This document shows, one piece after another, positions 7,865 to 16,246 of a stretch of 64,000 nucleotides of DNA; position 1 is the first letter of the stretch, and every line of letters starts with the position of its first letter. Source of the stretch: Paenibacillus sp. 1781tsa1. GTDB lineage: Bacteria > Bacillota > Bacilli > Paenibacillales > Paenibacillaceae. The notes under the pieces were generated by a model. That model was not told the DNA's origin. It did no database searches and worked only from the letters and a program-made list of their open reading frames with translations. The translations under genes were made by a program, and so were the position numbers. The stretch covers positions 3,782,001 to 3,846,000 of the forward strand of contig NZ_JAMYWY010000001.1 in the NCBI RefSeq assembly GCF_024159265.1, read 5' to 3'.

Positions 7865-8258
7865 ATTTATTTTTTCTTTTGTGATAAGCTCACTTTGAAC
7901 ACAGGAGACGGTGAATAAAGAATCAAAGAAGTTTTAAATGAGGGAGGAGTAGTCCTGATAGGACATCACGTAAATAGGTTCAACGTCTGAAGATCGTTAT
8001 CAAGTAAGAGAGGCCGGGAGTCCTCGGACATTCTTTGGATGAATTAGATCGTTATATACAGGGATCGACAGCAAATATTAGTGATCACGCGTTAAAGAAG
8101 CAATATACAGTCACATGGAAAGAGATACAAGGGAAGTTATCAAAATGTAAATCAGGCATGGTAGCATTATGTTCCAATCTGAACAAGATACTGCCATCTT
8201 ATAAATCACAAAGGGCAGCAGACATTATACGTCAGCCACCCTTAGAAATTTAACCAGT
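7865..8258. other. Gene-free stretch
   Basis: A 72-codon open frame at 8035-8253 has no ribosome site and no recognisable family, and I do not treat it as a gene. I see no repeat or strong hairpin here. Confidence 0.5.
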
Positions 8259-9101
8259 TTATGATTTGTAATCTGCGTTTATCGTTGTTTCTTTCCATTG
8301 TTCTATGCTGGCAAGCATGTTGCTAAATTTATAAGTTGCCGCATCATAGGCTTGTTGACCAAGCAACAAACGAAGAGGTGGTTCTGTAGTTTCTACAACT
8401 TTAATAACGGATTCGGCAGCCTTTGCAGGATCTCCAGCTTCTTGACCAGCACCTAGTTGAATACCTTGCAGCATTTGTCCAACAATGGATTCTTTAAGCT
8501 CAGGGATGCTTGTCTCTGTTTTGGCAGAAGAACGGCCACCCCAATCCGTGCGGAAGCTACTTGGCTCCATTAAAGTCACGTGAATATTAAAAGGTGCTAA
8601 TTCTTGTGAGAGGCTCTCAGATATTCCCTCAACAGCATATTTCGTAGCATGATAATACCCGAGAGTTGGGAAGGAAGTTAAGCCGCCAATGGATGAGAAG
8701 TTTATAATGTGACCACTTTTTTGAGAACGCATGTAAGGGAGTACCGCATTCGTCATATGCATGAGCCCCCAGAAGTTAATCTCGAACATCTTACGCGTTT
8801 CTTCCTCTACGCTTTCCTCAACAGAGCTGAAATAACCGATACCTGCATTGTTTACGAGCACATCAATACGATTAAACTTCTCTATTGTACGGTCAACCGC
8901 ACTACGAATCTGTTCCGCATTAGTAACGTCGAGTGGGAGAGCAAGCACATGATCTTCATGCCCCGCTGTAAGATCGGTTATCTGATCAACATTACGGGCA
9001 GTTACTACGACCTTATACCCTGCATCAATCGCTTGCTCCGCAATGTTTCGCCCAAATCCTGTTGAACATCCTGTGATAAGCCATACTTTTGGTTCTGACA
9101 A
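8259..9101 (-). CDS. SDR family oxidoreductase (retinol-dehydrogenase-like)
   Basis: A 280-residue classical SDR with TGCSTGFG (cofactor), NNAGIG, the serine strand NFSSIGG and catalytic YHATK. The longer C-terminal tail and overall pattern match the oxidoreductase subgroup often annotated as 'oxidoreductase, SDR family' next to MerR or TetR regulators. The start is probably TTG at 9101, eight bases after AAGGAG; a GTG three codons upstream overlaps that ribosome site. Its promoter has a 19-base spacer and carries the same 18-base site as the neighbouring MerR gene, so it is the likely MerR target. Confidence 0.85.
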   Translation of the reverse strand: MSEPKVWLITGCSTGFGRNIAEQAIDAGYKVVVTARNVDQITDLTAGHEDHVLALPLDVTNAEQIRSAVDRTIEKFNRIDVLVNNAGIGYFSSVEESVEEETRKMFEINFWGLMHMTNAVLPYMRSQKSGHIINFSSIGGLTSFPTLGYYHATKYAVEGISESLSQELAPFNIHVTLMEPSSFRTDWGGRSSAKTETSIPELKESIVGQMLQGIQLGAGQEAGDPAKAAESVIKVVETTEPPLRLLLGQQAYDAATYKFSNMLASIEQWKETTINADYKS

Positions 9102-9130
9102 TGTAATCACTCCTTCAAGGTAATAACTTT

Positions 9131-9161
9131 ACTTTAATTCTTAAAGTTAACTTGAAGTCAA
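9131..9161 (-). promoter_or_regulatory. MerR-type promoter with 19-base spacer
   Basis: Minus strand: TTGACT (plus 9156-9161), a 19-base spacer, TAAAGT (plus 9131-9136). The spacer holds an imperfect palindrome centred on GTTAAC; its plus-strand form TTAAAGTTAACTTGAAGT (9141-9158) is repeated exactly at 9581-9598. Overlong spacers with a centred dyad are the hallmark of MerR-activated promoters. Confidence 0.75.
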
Positions 9162-9191
9162 CACTAACTTTAAAAAATGATTATCCGTAGC

Positions 9192-9560
9192 CTATTTCAT
9201 CTTCTTATACATCAAAACATCGTAGATCGCTATCTTGCGAATAATCTTCTCCAGATGGAACTGCGTCTGAGCCACGGTACGTTCCACTCTGGTTTTATGC
9301 ATAAGCAAAAATTCTTTTCTGGCATCCAGAGAAGAATCGCCTTGTCGAATCAGCTCTGTATAAGCCTTAATATCTTCAATGGACATTCCCGTATCTTTTA
9401 AAGCGATAACCAATTCAAGCCACTCTAGAACCTCGTTCGAGTATTCTCTTCTACCTGAAGCATTTCGTTCAACATGAGGTAAGATTCCTTCTTGCTCATA
9501 ATAGCGAAGGGTGGAGGGTCGTAAACCTGTAATTTTCTCAATTTCACTAATACTATACAT
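9192..9560 (-). CDS. MerR family transcriptional regulator
   Basis: A 122-residue regulator. Residues 1-70 carry the MerR winged helix (MYSISEIEKITGLRPSTLRY, then YEQEGILP), and a long helix follows for dimerisation. There is no cysteine-rich metal site at the C-terminus, so a small-molecule or stress signal is likely. AAAGGATCGTTTATT precedes the ATG. It lies directly upstream of the SDR gene in the same orientation; identical 18-base sites precede both genes, pointing to activation of the SDR and self-control. Confidence 0.85.
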   Translation of the reverse strand: MYSISEIEKITGLRPSTLRYYEQEGILPHVERNASGRREYSNEVLEWLELVIALKDTGMSIEDIKAYTELIRQGDSSLDARKEFLLMHKTRVERTVAQTQFHLEKIIRKIAIYDVLMYKKMK

Positions 9561-9580
9561 AATAAACGATCCTTTCCTAG

Positions 9581-9598
9581 TTAAAGTTAACTTGAAGT
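9581..9598 (-). promoter_or_regulatory. MerR operator in front of its own gene
   Basis: TTAAAGTTAACTTGAAGT, identical to the site inside the SDR promoter. Here no 19-base-spaced promoter is built around it; a TACAAT box just upstream on the minus strand suggests the site covers the start point, which would fit self-repression. Confidence 0.65.
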
Positions 9599-9629
9599 TA
9601 ATTGTACCTTATTATGAACTGAAAGCGAA

Positions 9630-9959
9630 TTAAGTCTCATTACATCGTATGATCATTATTTTCTTCTCAGTCGGATCAGTCGCATGCGTCTCTTTAATCT
9701 CCCTATGCTTCAGTCCAAACTTCTCCATCATATCCAAGATAGGCAGGAAATCGCGCCCTATCTCTGACAGAGCGTACTCTACACGTGGTGGAACTTCCGG
9801 AAATACTTCTCTTGTTATAAGTCCATTTTCTTCTAACTCTCTCAATTGTTTGGTTAAGGAACCTTGCGGTATATCATTCAGAAATGATCTGATCTCATGA
9901 AATCGTCGTGCTTGATCTTTCAAAACCAGATTATGAGAAACTTCCAGCGTCCGAGTCAT
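9630..9959 (-). CDS. HxlR family regulator with shortened N-terminus
   Basis: A 109-residue protein whose centre (RRFHEIRSFLN, then LTKQLRELEENGLITREV, then PPRVEYALSEIG) is a clear HxlR winged helix. Intact HxlR proteins start with a TLxxIGGKWxxxIL helix; here TLEV passes straight to SHNLVLKDQ, so about eight residues of helix 1 seem missing. The start at 9959 follows GAGAGG; an ATG eight codons upstream is less likely. It is divergent from a broken nitronate-monooxygenase-like gene. It may still bind DNA, but its fold is doubtful. Confidence 0.65.
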   Translation of the reverse strand: MTRTLEVSHNLVLKDQARRFHEIRSFLNDIPQGSLTKQLRELEENGLITREVFPEVPPRVEYALSEIGRDFLPILDMMEKFGLKHREIKETHATDPTEKKIMIIRCNET

Positions 9960-10002
9960 ATATTTCTTCCTCTCACTGATCAATCTAATTTATATCTTTT
10001 CG

Positions 10003-10555
10003 TTTGATGACAGTGGTGTTCAGCCATTTTCTACAATGCTTTTCAACATTCTGATCGAAGAAAAGGTGAAATATGTAGTAGCCATTGGAAACCAGATGAT
10101 TGCAAGCGAAATGGTTAAGTTAAAAAAGCACAGCATAACGGTTCTGTATCGACCGATCACACCTACAGTTCAGAACATCATGGAAGCGGAGAAACATGGA
10201 GCTGACGCTGTTATTGTCACCGGTAGCGAAGCAGGAGGGCATATTAGTCAGTACAATGTTAGTCTGTTTACCTTACTACCTCAAGTAACCGCAGCTGTTA
10301 GTATACCTGTAATCGCGGCTGGGAGTACATGAGCGAACCATTCCAACACCAGGAGGACTAAAAGCATACCAGCTCATTAAGGAAGGAAAAGCTGAAAAGG
10401 CTATACACTATCATAAAAACGGATATAAAGAGGCGCTCCTATTAGGAAACTTAGACCAAGGAACCATCAGCGTTTCTCCATCAGCAGGAGGAATCGACGA
10501 GATTCTGACTTGTCAGGAAGTTATAGACGACATTGTAAACCATATTAATCATTGA
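10003..10555 (+). pseudogene. Broken nitronate monooxygenase-like gene
   Basis: Two pieces of one FMN-dependent TIM-barrel protein are visible. The first, near 10003-10332, includes ADAVIVTGSEAGGHI, the conserved flavin-binding and catalytic-histidine region of nitronate monooxygenases, and ends SIPVIAAG. The second, 10335-10555, begins ERTIPTPGGLKAYQLIKEG and matches the family's C-terminal end. About 60-80 residues between them are gone, and the N-terminal part before DSGVQPFSTM is also absent. The shorter first frame ends at a stop created by the junction. The gene is therefore inactivated by deletions. Confidence 0.75.
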
Positions 10556-10635
10556 TGAGTCATTGATAGTTGACTTATTTCCACTCCTAAAGCCAGAGAG
10601 CCATTCTAATCAATGGTACTCTGGTTGTTCTTCAT

Positions 10636-11430
10636 TCATTTTAGATAGTTACTCACATTGTTCTTAAAATCTCGTGGTGTCATGCCGTAAATAGCCTGGA
10701 ACACCCGATTGAACGTACGCTGGCTATCGAATCCTGCATTCATCCACACCGTTGTTAGAGACGCATCTGTGGTACGAATTAACATGGAAGCATACTCAAC
10801 CCGAAGCATCGATAGATAGTTTCGTAAATTCATCTTGAATCGCTTGGAGAAGATGCGAGAAATATAATATTTACTTACGTTAAACTCGGAGGCAAGTGTG
10901 TCTAGGGTGATGGGCTCGGTGAAATGTGTTGCTAAGTATTCCATCAGCTTCTTGGATAAATCCTGCACGGGGAGTTGCTGTACTTGTTCAAATTCAATTT
11001 CGCGCAATAGATGCGCGATGATGATGTGAATCCAACCAAGCTTAATGGCATAATCATCATCCCGTTTCACTTTCTCAAATGCGACTGCAACGTCTTCATG
11101 AACATATGGTTTAGTGATAGTTGGATTCTTAGGATGGAAGCGAGTCAGATCTGGAAACAGACCACCTAAGAGCTTGGGATGGATAATAATTAACACCTCC
11201 CTCGTATACGAATCCCCAGTTGTTTCGTAACGGTGAACCATATCAGGGAATATCATTGCTGCGTCACCTTCGTGCAAATCATACGTTTGATCATTCACTT
11301 CAATCCGTTGAGACCCTGAAATGACATATAGAATTTCAAGATATCCATGCATATGTGGAGGGAAAGAAATCTCCTTCAAATTCCGGATAACCGATAATTC
11401 ATCCTTACGAATCTCATAAAAAGGTAACAT
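10636..11430 (-). CDS. AraC family regulator with cupin sensor
   Basis: A 264-residue regulator. Residues 15-100 form a cupin-type sugar-sensing domain (HMHGYLEILYVISG, then DAAMIFPDMVHRYE). The C-terminal 100 residues carry two helix-turn-helix motifs, LDTLASEFNVSKYYISRIF and the closing MTPRDFK. The start at 11430 is preferred since GGAGGTTAAGACGG precedes it; the upstream extension is untypical. It is divergent from the membrane-anchored AraC protein at 11645 and stands at the edge of the pectin locus. It probably responds to a pectin-derived sugar, by inference. Confidence 0.85.
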   Translation of the reverse strand: MLPFYEIRKDELSVIRNLKEISFPPHMHGYLEILYVISGSQRIEVNDQTYDLHEGDAAMIFPDMVHRYETTGDSYTREVLIIIHPKLLGGLFPDLTRFHPKNPTITKPYVHEDVAVAFEKVKRDDDYAIKLGWIHIIIAHLLREIEFEQVQQLPVQDLSKKLMEYLATHFTEPITLDTLASEFNVSKYYISRIFSKRFKMNLRNYLSMLRVEYASMLIRTTDASLTTVWMNAGFDSQRTFNRVFQAIYGMTPRDFKNNVSNYLK

Positions 11431-11558
11431 CCGTCTTAACCTCCAGTGCAATTTTTGGCTAGTTTTATATTCTTTATGTCTATATTCTTGTTCATTGCCA
11501 TGATAAACTCTAGTGTGACGAGATCTACAACGGCTCAACATTTTTATAGTATGGCAAA

Positions 11559-11573
11559 ATGCAAGCGATTACA
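11559..11573 (+). promoter_or_regulatory. cre-like catabolite control site
   Basis: ATGCAAGCGATTACA matches the Bacillus CcpA consensus WTGNAANCGNWNNCW at all 15 positions. It lies 71 bases upstream of the membrane-anchored AraC regulator start. Confidence 0.65.
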
Positions 11574-11644
11574 TGACTGCCGTGAAGGGTTTCATGACAA
11601 ATGGACTCAAGATGTACCAATTCAAACAGATGGAGGAGCAGGAC

Positions 11645-13885
11645 ATGCGAAAGAGTAAAACGTTTACGAATATCTTTGTCTCGATCCTACTCCTTAGCAT
11701 TGGACTCGTTGTAGGTTTTGGGAGTTATATCTATGTTGCAACTACAAAATCTGTAATAGAGCGTGTAAGCGAAGGGCACCAAAGCTTAATTCTGCAGGTG
11801 AGAAATACATTGGAACAAAAAATTCAAACCATTGAATATGCTTTTGCCACGTACAGTACGACGCCATCGTTTCGTAAGGTCATTAACAGTCCATTAAGCG
11901 GGCAAGATTATGAAGCATATCGCGAACTGAATTCCCAGCTAGGTTATATTGCAACGATGGGGCTTGATGGCGTGCAGTATTCGCTTGTGAGTCTGAAGCA
12001 GAATTGGAGCCTGTCTAACGGATCGTTATCACGAATTACAGATGAAGAGAAGCAACAGATGCAAGCCTTATTCGCTGATCCGGAAGGCAATAACCTCTAT
12101 TGGACCAAAACTAAGGAAGGTCTTCGATTGCTGCATGCGTTACCGATGTATTCGAAGGACAAAGAAGCCATTGCGATGTCGGACATCTCTTTGCGAACAC
12201 TGAATCAATCCCTACAGACGCAATCCGATGCTCCTATCTACATTTTGAACAAACAGGGTGAATTGCTCTATGCAGCTTTAACCGAACAAAGCCCTATATC
12301 TGCTGAGCAAATGAACTTAATCAGCAAACAAATAGTTAATGAGCCTCCTTCAGGACAAATTACAATTCCTGCTGCATCGGGTGATTCAATTATGGGCTTG
12401 TACGCCCGTTCTACTTATAATGGATGGACTTATATCACACTTCCGAATCAAAAAGAAGTCAGCCAAGCCCTATCATCGACCCGTTTGGGTTTAATTGTAA
12501 TGGGTGCCGTCATTATGGCTCTGATGATCATTCTTGCATACATTATAGCTTTACGGCTTGCCAAGCCCGTTCTTCAAATTCAGCATAGTCTTGGCGGACG
12601 TGCTGAGAGAACGGTCAGGGACGAGGTCGGTTGGATCATTCAGTCGATCCATTCTATTGTTTCAGAGAAACAACATCTCGAACAGCTTATCCATCTTGAA
12701 AAGCCCAAACTTGAAACACAATTTGTTCTAAATGTACTACAGAATAGGTTAACCAGGGAAGAGATCCATAGCTATCTCGAACGATTCGCGTATACGAAGA
12801 TGCACAACGAGATGTATGCAACGATGTTGATTCAGATTGACCGTCCCGGGAAAGGCGCGCTGGCTGATAAAGATACACTGCTGTTGGCCGTTAATCAGTT
12901 AGTGCAAGAGATCATTCCCCCGTCCCAACGGATGTTACCCGTCGTTTTAAATGAACGGACACAAGCAACGATATTATCCTTTGCTGGCAGTTCTTCAGAC
13001 AATCGAGAAGTGATGTTGCAATATGCCAAAAGGGTTATTCAATTGTCTCGCGAGTATTGGTCCGCTTCAGTCAGTGTGGGCTTCAGTGGTCAATATGAAG
13101 ACCTCATGAATACCCGGGAAGCCTGTGATATGAGTCTTGAAGCATTGTACCAGCGTCTTAAGCTAGGCAAAGAGTCCGTTATATTCTATGAGGATATCAT
13201 ACGCGGTAGCAGCGGACCTACCTTACTTCACTACCCTACAGAATTGGAGAGTCGGCTGTTCGATGCCATACGTCTTGGTGACAAAGAAGAGGTGACACGT
13301 ACTTTATACCCGCTGTTAGCAGATATGATGAAGCACAACCTTAATCCAATGAATCTGGAGATCACATTGATTCGATTCGTGAACAATTTGATTCAGTTGG
13401 AGCAGCTCATTGGTACGGACGTGTTGCTTACACAGAGTAACGGCACATTGTATCATCGACTGCTGCATACGCTGAATCCGGAAGAAGTTGAACATATTCT
13501 TGTTCACGAAGTCATCTATCCTATGGTAGATAGTATGCAGGAGAGAGCGAGCCAACAGTTTCGCACACTTGCAGATCGTATGGCCTCTATTGTACGCACA
13601 GAATACGATCAGGACTTGTCACTGGAATCCATAAGTGAACGATTGCATTATACGCCGAACTATCTAAGTAGCATTTTCCGTAAAGAGTACAATATGACCT
13701 TTAGCGAGTACTTAATGAATATCAGACTAGATGTAGCAAGGAAATGGTTGGTGGACACGAACATGCCCATTAAAGATATAGCCGAACGACTGGGATATCA
13801 GAATTCCCAGAACTTTATACGTACTTTTCGAAAAAAAGAGAACCTCACCCCTGGTGCATATCGAAGGTTGCGGATGGATAGCTGA
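11645..13885 (+). CDS. Membrane-anchored AraC family regulator
   Basis: A 746-residue protein of the type common in Paenibacillus. A transmembrane helix at about residues 8-32 is followed by an extracellular sensor of about 260 residues (dCache-like), a second membrane helix near residues 285-310 (LIVMGAVIMALMIILAYIIA), a cytoplasmic linker and, in the last 100 residues, an AraC DNA-binding domain (YTPNYLSSIFRKEYNMTFSE, then GYQNSQNFIRTFRKKENLTP). The start at 11645 follows GGAGGAGCAGGAC. It probably senses an oligosaccharide outside the cell and activates the Lpl-type importer and pectin enzymes beside it. Confidence 0.88.
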   Translation: MRKSKTFTNIFVSILLLSIGLVVGFGSYIYVATTKSVIERVSEGHQSLILQVRNTLEQKIQTIEYAFATYSTTPSFRKVINSPLSGQDYEAYRELNSQLGYIATMGLDGVQYSLVSLKQNWSLSNGSLSRITDEEKQQMQALFADPEGNNLYWTKTKEGLRLLHALPMYSKDKEAIAMSDISLRTLNQSLQTQSDAPIYILNKQGELLYAALTEQSPISAEQMNLISKQIVNEPPSGQITIPAASGDSIMGLYARSTYNGWTYITLPNQKEVSQALSSTRLGLIVMGAVIMALMIILAYIIALRLAKPVLQIQHSLGGRAERTVRDEVGWIIQSIHSIVSEKQHLEQLIHLEKPKLETQFVLNVLQNRLTREEIHSYLERFAYTKMHNEMYATMLIQIDRPGKGALADKDTLLLAVNQLVQEIIPPSQRMLPVVLNERTQATILSFAGSSSDNREVMLQYAKRVIQLSREYWSASVSVGFSGQYEDLMNTREACDMSLEALYQRLKLGKESVIFYEDIIRGSSGPTLLHYPTELESRLFDAIRLGDKEEVTRTLYPLLADMMKHNLNPMNLEITLIRFVNNLIQLEQLIGTDVLLTQSNGTLYHRLLHTLNPEEVEHILVHEVIYPMVDSMQERASQQFRTLADRMASIVRTEYDQDLSLESISERLHYTPNYLSSIFRKEYNMTFSEYLMNIRLDVARKWLVDTNMPIKDIAERLGYQNSQNFIRTFRKKENLTPGAYRRLRMDS

Positions 13886-13961
13886 GCATTCCAGTATATG
13901 TTAGCAGTATCCGATAATCCGTAAGCACCTTCGAAATTCAACTCCACTCCATGTAAGCGTA

Positions 13962-13998
13962 AATCCCCTCAGGTTGATCCCGAGGGGATTGTTATTTT
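13962..13998 (+). terminator. Terminator between convergent genes
   Basis: AATCCCCTC (13962-13970) pairs perfectly with GAGGGGATT (13982-13990), followed by GTTATTTT. It separates the AraC-type gene from the convergent permease gene. Confidence 0.8.
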
Positions 13999-14014
13999 CC
14001 ATATGTGCCTCATC

Positions 14015-14899
14015 TCAACCTTTCACTGAACCAAGTAAAGCGCCTTTGGTAAAGTGCTTCTGTACGAAAGGATACGCGAGCAGCATCGGTACAGTAGCCA
14101 CAACGATGACACTCATCTTAATGGTCTGTGATGGAGGGACAATGTCTACAACCGAGCTGTTGCCATCCATGCCACTGGAGACAATTACAATCTGGCGTAG
14201 CAATACTTGAAGTGGCCACATCGTGGACTCGTTGAGATATAGGATCGCATTCATATACGTGTTCCAATAGGATACGCCATAGAACAGGGATAAGGTAGCA
14301 ATGGAAGGAAGAGCCAGTGGAATCATAATTTGTAGCAGAATCCGAAAGTCGTTGGCACCATCAATTTTGGCAGATTCCTCTAGACTATCCGGTAGGGCCT
14401 GGAAGAAATTGCGCATGATGATCAGATTGAATGCATTGATTGCAGTAGGGATAATCATGGACCAGTACGAGTCGATTAATCCAACCGCTTTCACAACTAG
14501 GAAGGTAGGAATCATACCCCCGCTGAACAACATCGAGAAGACGACCAAGAAATTGATAAAGTTCCGTCCTAAGAGATATCTTCTGGATAACCCGTAAGCC
14601 ATAAGTGCCGTCAGCGTCATACTGACAATGGTTCCTGCCAGCGTGATGAAGATGGATACGCCGAGTCCTTTGAAGATGGTAGGTGTGGAGAAGATGTAAC
14701 GATAGGCATCAAGCGAGAAGGATGTCGGAAACAGAATAAACTTCTTCTGTACAATCTCCTGCGTGGAAGCGAAGGAACTGGCAACGACGTTTACGAAGGG
14801 TAATAGGCAGGCCAGGGAGAAAAGAAGCAAGAACGTATAATTTATTACATTGAATATGACGCCACCAAGTTGTTCCTTTTTAACATTGTGTTTGGACAT
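14015..14899 (-). CDS. Sugar ABC transporter permease, LplC/YtcP type
   Basis: A 294-residue inner-membrane permease with six predicted helices. The cytoplasmic EAA loop reads EESAKIDGANDFRILLQIMI, the contact site for the ATPase. The C-terminus PFVQKHFTKGALLGSVKG is characteristic of the LplC/YtcP branch (CUT1 family), which imports oligosaccharides from pectin breakdown. AAGGAGG precedes the ATG. Unusually it is on the opposite strand from its partners, the LplB-type permease at 15214 and the binding protein at 16247. No ATPase gene is present; a shared MsmX-type ATPase encoded elsewhere is normal for this class. Confidence 0.88.
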   Translation of the reverse strand: MSKHNVKKEQLGGVIFNVINYTFLLLFSLACLLPFVNVVASSFASTQEIVQKKFILFPTSFSLDAYRYIFSTPTIFKGLGVSIFITLAGTIVSMTLTALMAYGLSRRYLLGRNFINFLVVFSMLFSGGMIPTFLVVKAVGLIDSYWSMIIPTAINAFNLIIMRNFFQALPDSLEESAKIDGANDFRILLQIMIPLALPSIATLSLFYGVSYWNTYMNAILYLNESTMWPLQVLLRQIVIVSSGMDGNSSVVDIVPPSQTIKMSVIVVATVPMLLAYPFVQKHFTKGALLGSVKG

Positions 14900-15139
14900 C
14901 TGATATGTTCCTCCTTGTTAAGTAGTGATTCTCCCTTACCATAACAAGCGAAGAATATTACGTACATAATCCTGACCTACTGACTTGAAATGGAACGTTA
15001 TAGTGATGCAAAAGCTTTGAAATACCATGATAATCCATATTACCAATAATAATCATGATCTACGATCTGCACCTGTTCAACTGGCCTTAAGCCGCGCTGG
15101 ACGTGGAATCCTTCAACTACAATAGCTAATGATTATGTA

Positions 15140-15154
15140 CGGAATCGCTTACAT
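15140..15154 (+). promoter_or_regulatory. cre-like catabolite control site
   Basis: The minus strand reads ATGTAAGCGATTCCG, 14 of 15 positions of WTGNAANCGNWNNCW. It lies 60 bases before the LplB-type permease start, in the 314-base gap between the divergent permease genes. The rest of that gap shows nothing further that I can name. Confidence 0.5.
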
Positions 15155-15213
15155 CTCATATGCTTAGGAAGCATTCAACTACACACCATCCCAAACAAGG
15201 AGGTCAGCAAGCA

Positions 15214-16179
15214 GTGAGAGAATCTGAGCCATCAGTCGTTTCGTTGCAACACAAAGCATATCGGAATACAGGATTAGGTCACTATTTGAGAAACGCTGCA
15301 TCCAACAAGCTTCTTTATTTAATGATTCTTCCCGGTTTTATCTACTTTGTGATCTTCAAGTATTTTCCGATGGGCGGACTTATTATTTCATTTCAGGATT
15401 ATCAGCCGTATCTAGGAATTAGAGATAGTCCATGGGTGGGCTTCAAACATTTTGTCCGTCTGTTCACGGAACCAACCTTCGTCATGCTACTTAGTAATAC
15501 ATTGATCTTGTTCGCGCTTGAATTAGTGATTTTCTTCCCGATTCCGATCATCCTTGCACTCATGATGAATGAAGTACGACACAGATTATTCCGAAACTCC
15601 ATCCAAACGATCGTATATATCCCACATTTCATGTCATGGGTGATTATCGTCTCCATTACGTACGTGTTTCTTAGTGTGGATGGGGGCGTCGTGAATGAAA
15701 TTATAGCTGCATTGGGTGGTAGCAAGATCAGCTTCTTAACCTCACCTGAATGGCTTCGTCCGATGTATATTTTGCAGATTATATGGAAGGAAGCCGGTTG
15801 GTCAACGATCATCTACCTCGCAGCTATTACCGTTGTAGATACCCAGCTGTATGAAGCTGCCGAGATGGACGGTGCGTCTAGATTGCGCAAAATGTGGCAC
15901 GTAACTTTACCCGCAATTCGCCCGGTCATTATTACATTGTTGATTCTCAAAATCGGAAACACGCTGGAACTAGGCTTTGAACATATGTACTTGTTACTGA
16001 ATTCGCTTAACCGGGAGGTCGGTGAGATATTTGATACGTATATCTTCACGGCAGGTTTGAAGAATGGACAATTGAGCTTTAGTACAACGGTTGGGTTGTT
16101 CAAAGGTCTGGTAGGTTTGGCGCTGGTTATGATGGCTAATCGTCTCGCCAAAAAATTAGGAGAAGACGGCGTATACTAG
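15214..16179 (+). CDS. Sugar ABC transporter permease, LplB type
   Basis: A 321-residue CUT1 permease with six helices; the EAA loop is YEAAEMDGASRLRKMWHVTL. The start is taken as GTG 15214, nine bases after a perfect AAGGAGGT (15197-15204); an in-frame ATG at 15160 lacks a ribosome site. It pairs with the LplC-type permease encoded on the other strand and with the lipoprotein at 16247. It heads an apparent operon running through the binding protein, GH105, the pectate lyase fusion and GH43 to the terminator at 25924. Confidence 0.88.
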   Translation: MRESEPSVVSLQHKAYRNTGLGHYLRNAASNKLLYLMILPGFIYFVIFKYFPMGGLIISFQDYQPYLGIRDSPWVGFKHFVRLFTEPTFVMLLSNTLILFALELVIFFPIPIILALMMNEVRHRLFRNSIQTIVYIPHFMSWVIIVSITYVFLSVDGGVVNEIIAALGGSKISFLTSPEWLRPMYILQIIWKEAGWSTIIYLAAITVVDTQLYEAAEMDGASRLRKMWHVTLPAIRPVIITLLILKIGNTLELGFEHMYLLLNSLNREVGEIFDTYIFTAGLKNGQLSFSTTVGLFKGLVGLALVMMANRLAKKLGEDGVY

Positions 16180-16246
16180 TAGCAATCCCGAATGACAACA
16201 AGGATGTACTGGTAGAATCTAATATTGGTGAAAAGGGGATTGAACG

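Noticed and set aside
8035..8253. 72-codon plus-strand ORF between two SDR units
   Set aside because: Starts without a ribosome site, has no recognisable family and stands alone in a gene-free stretch.
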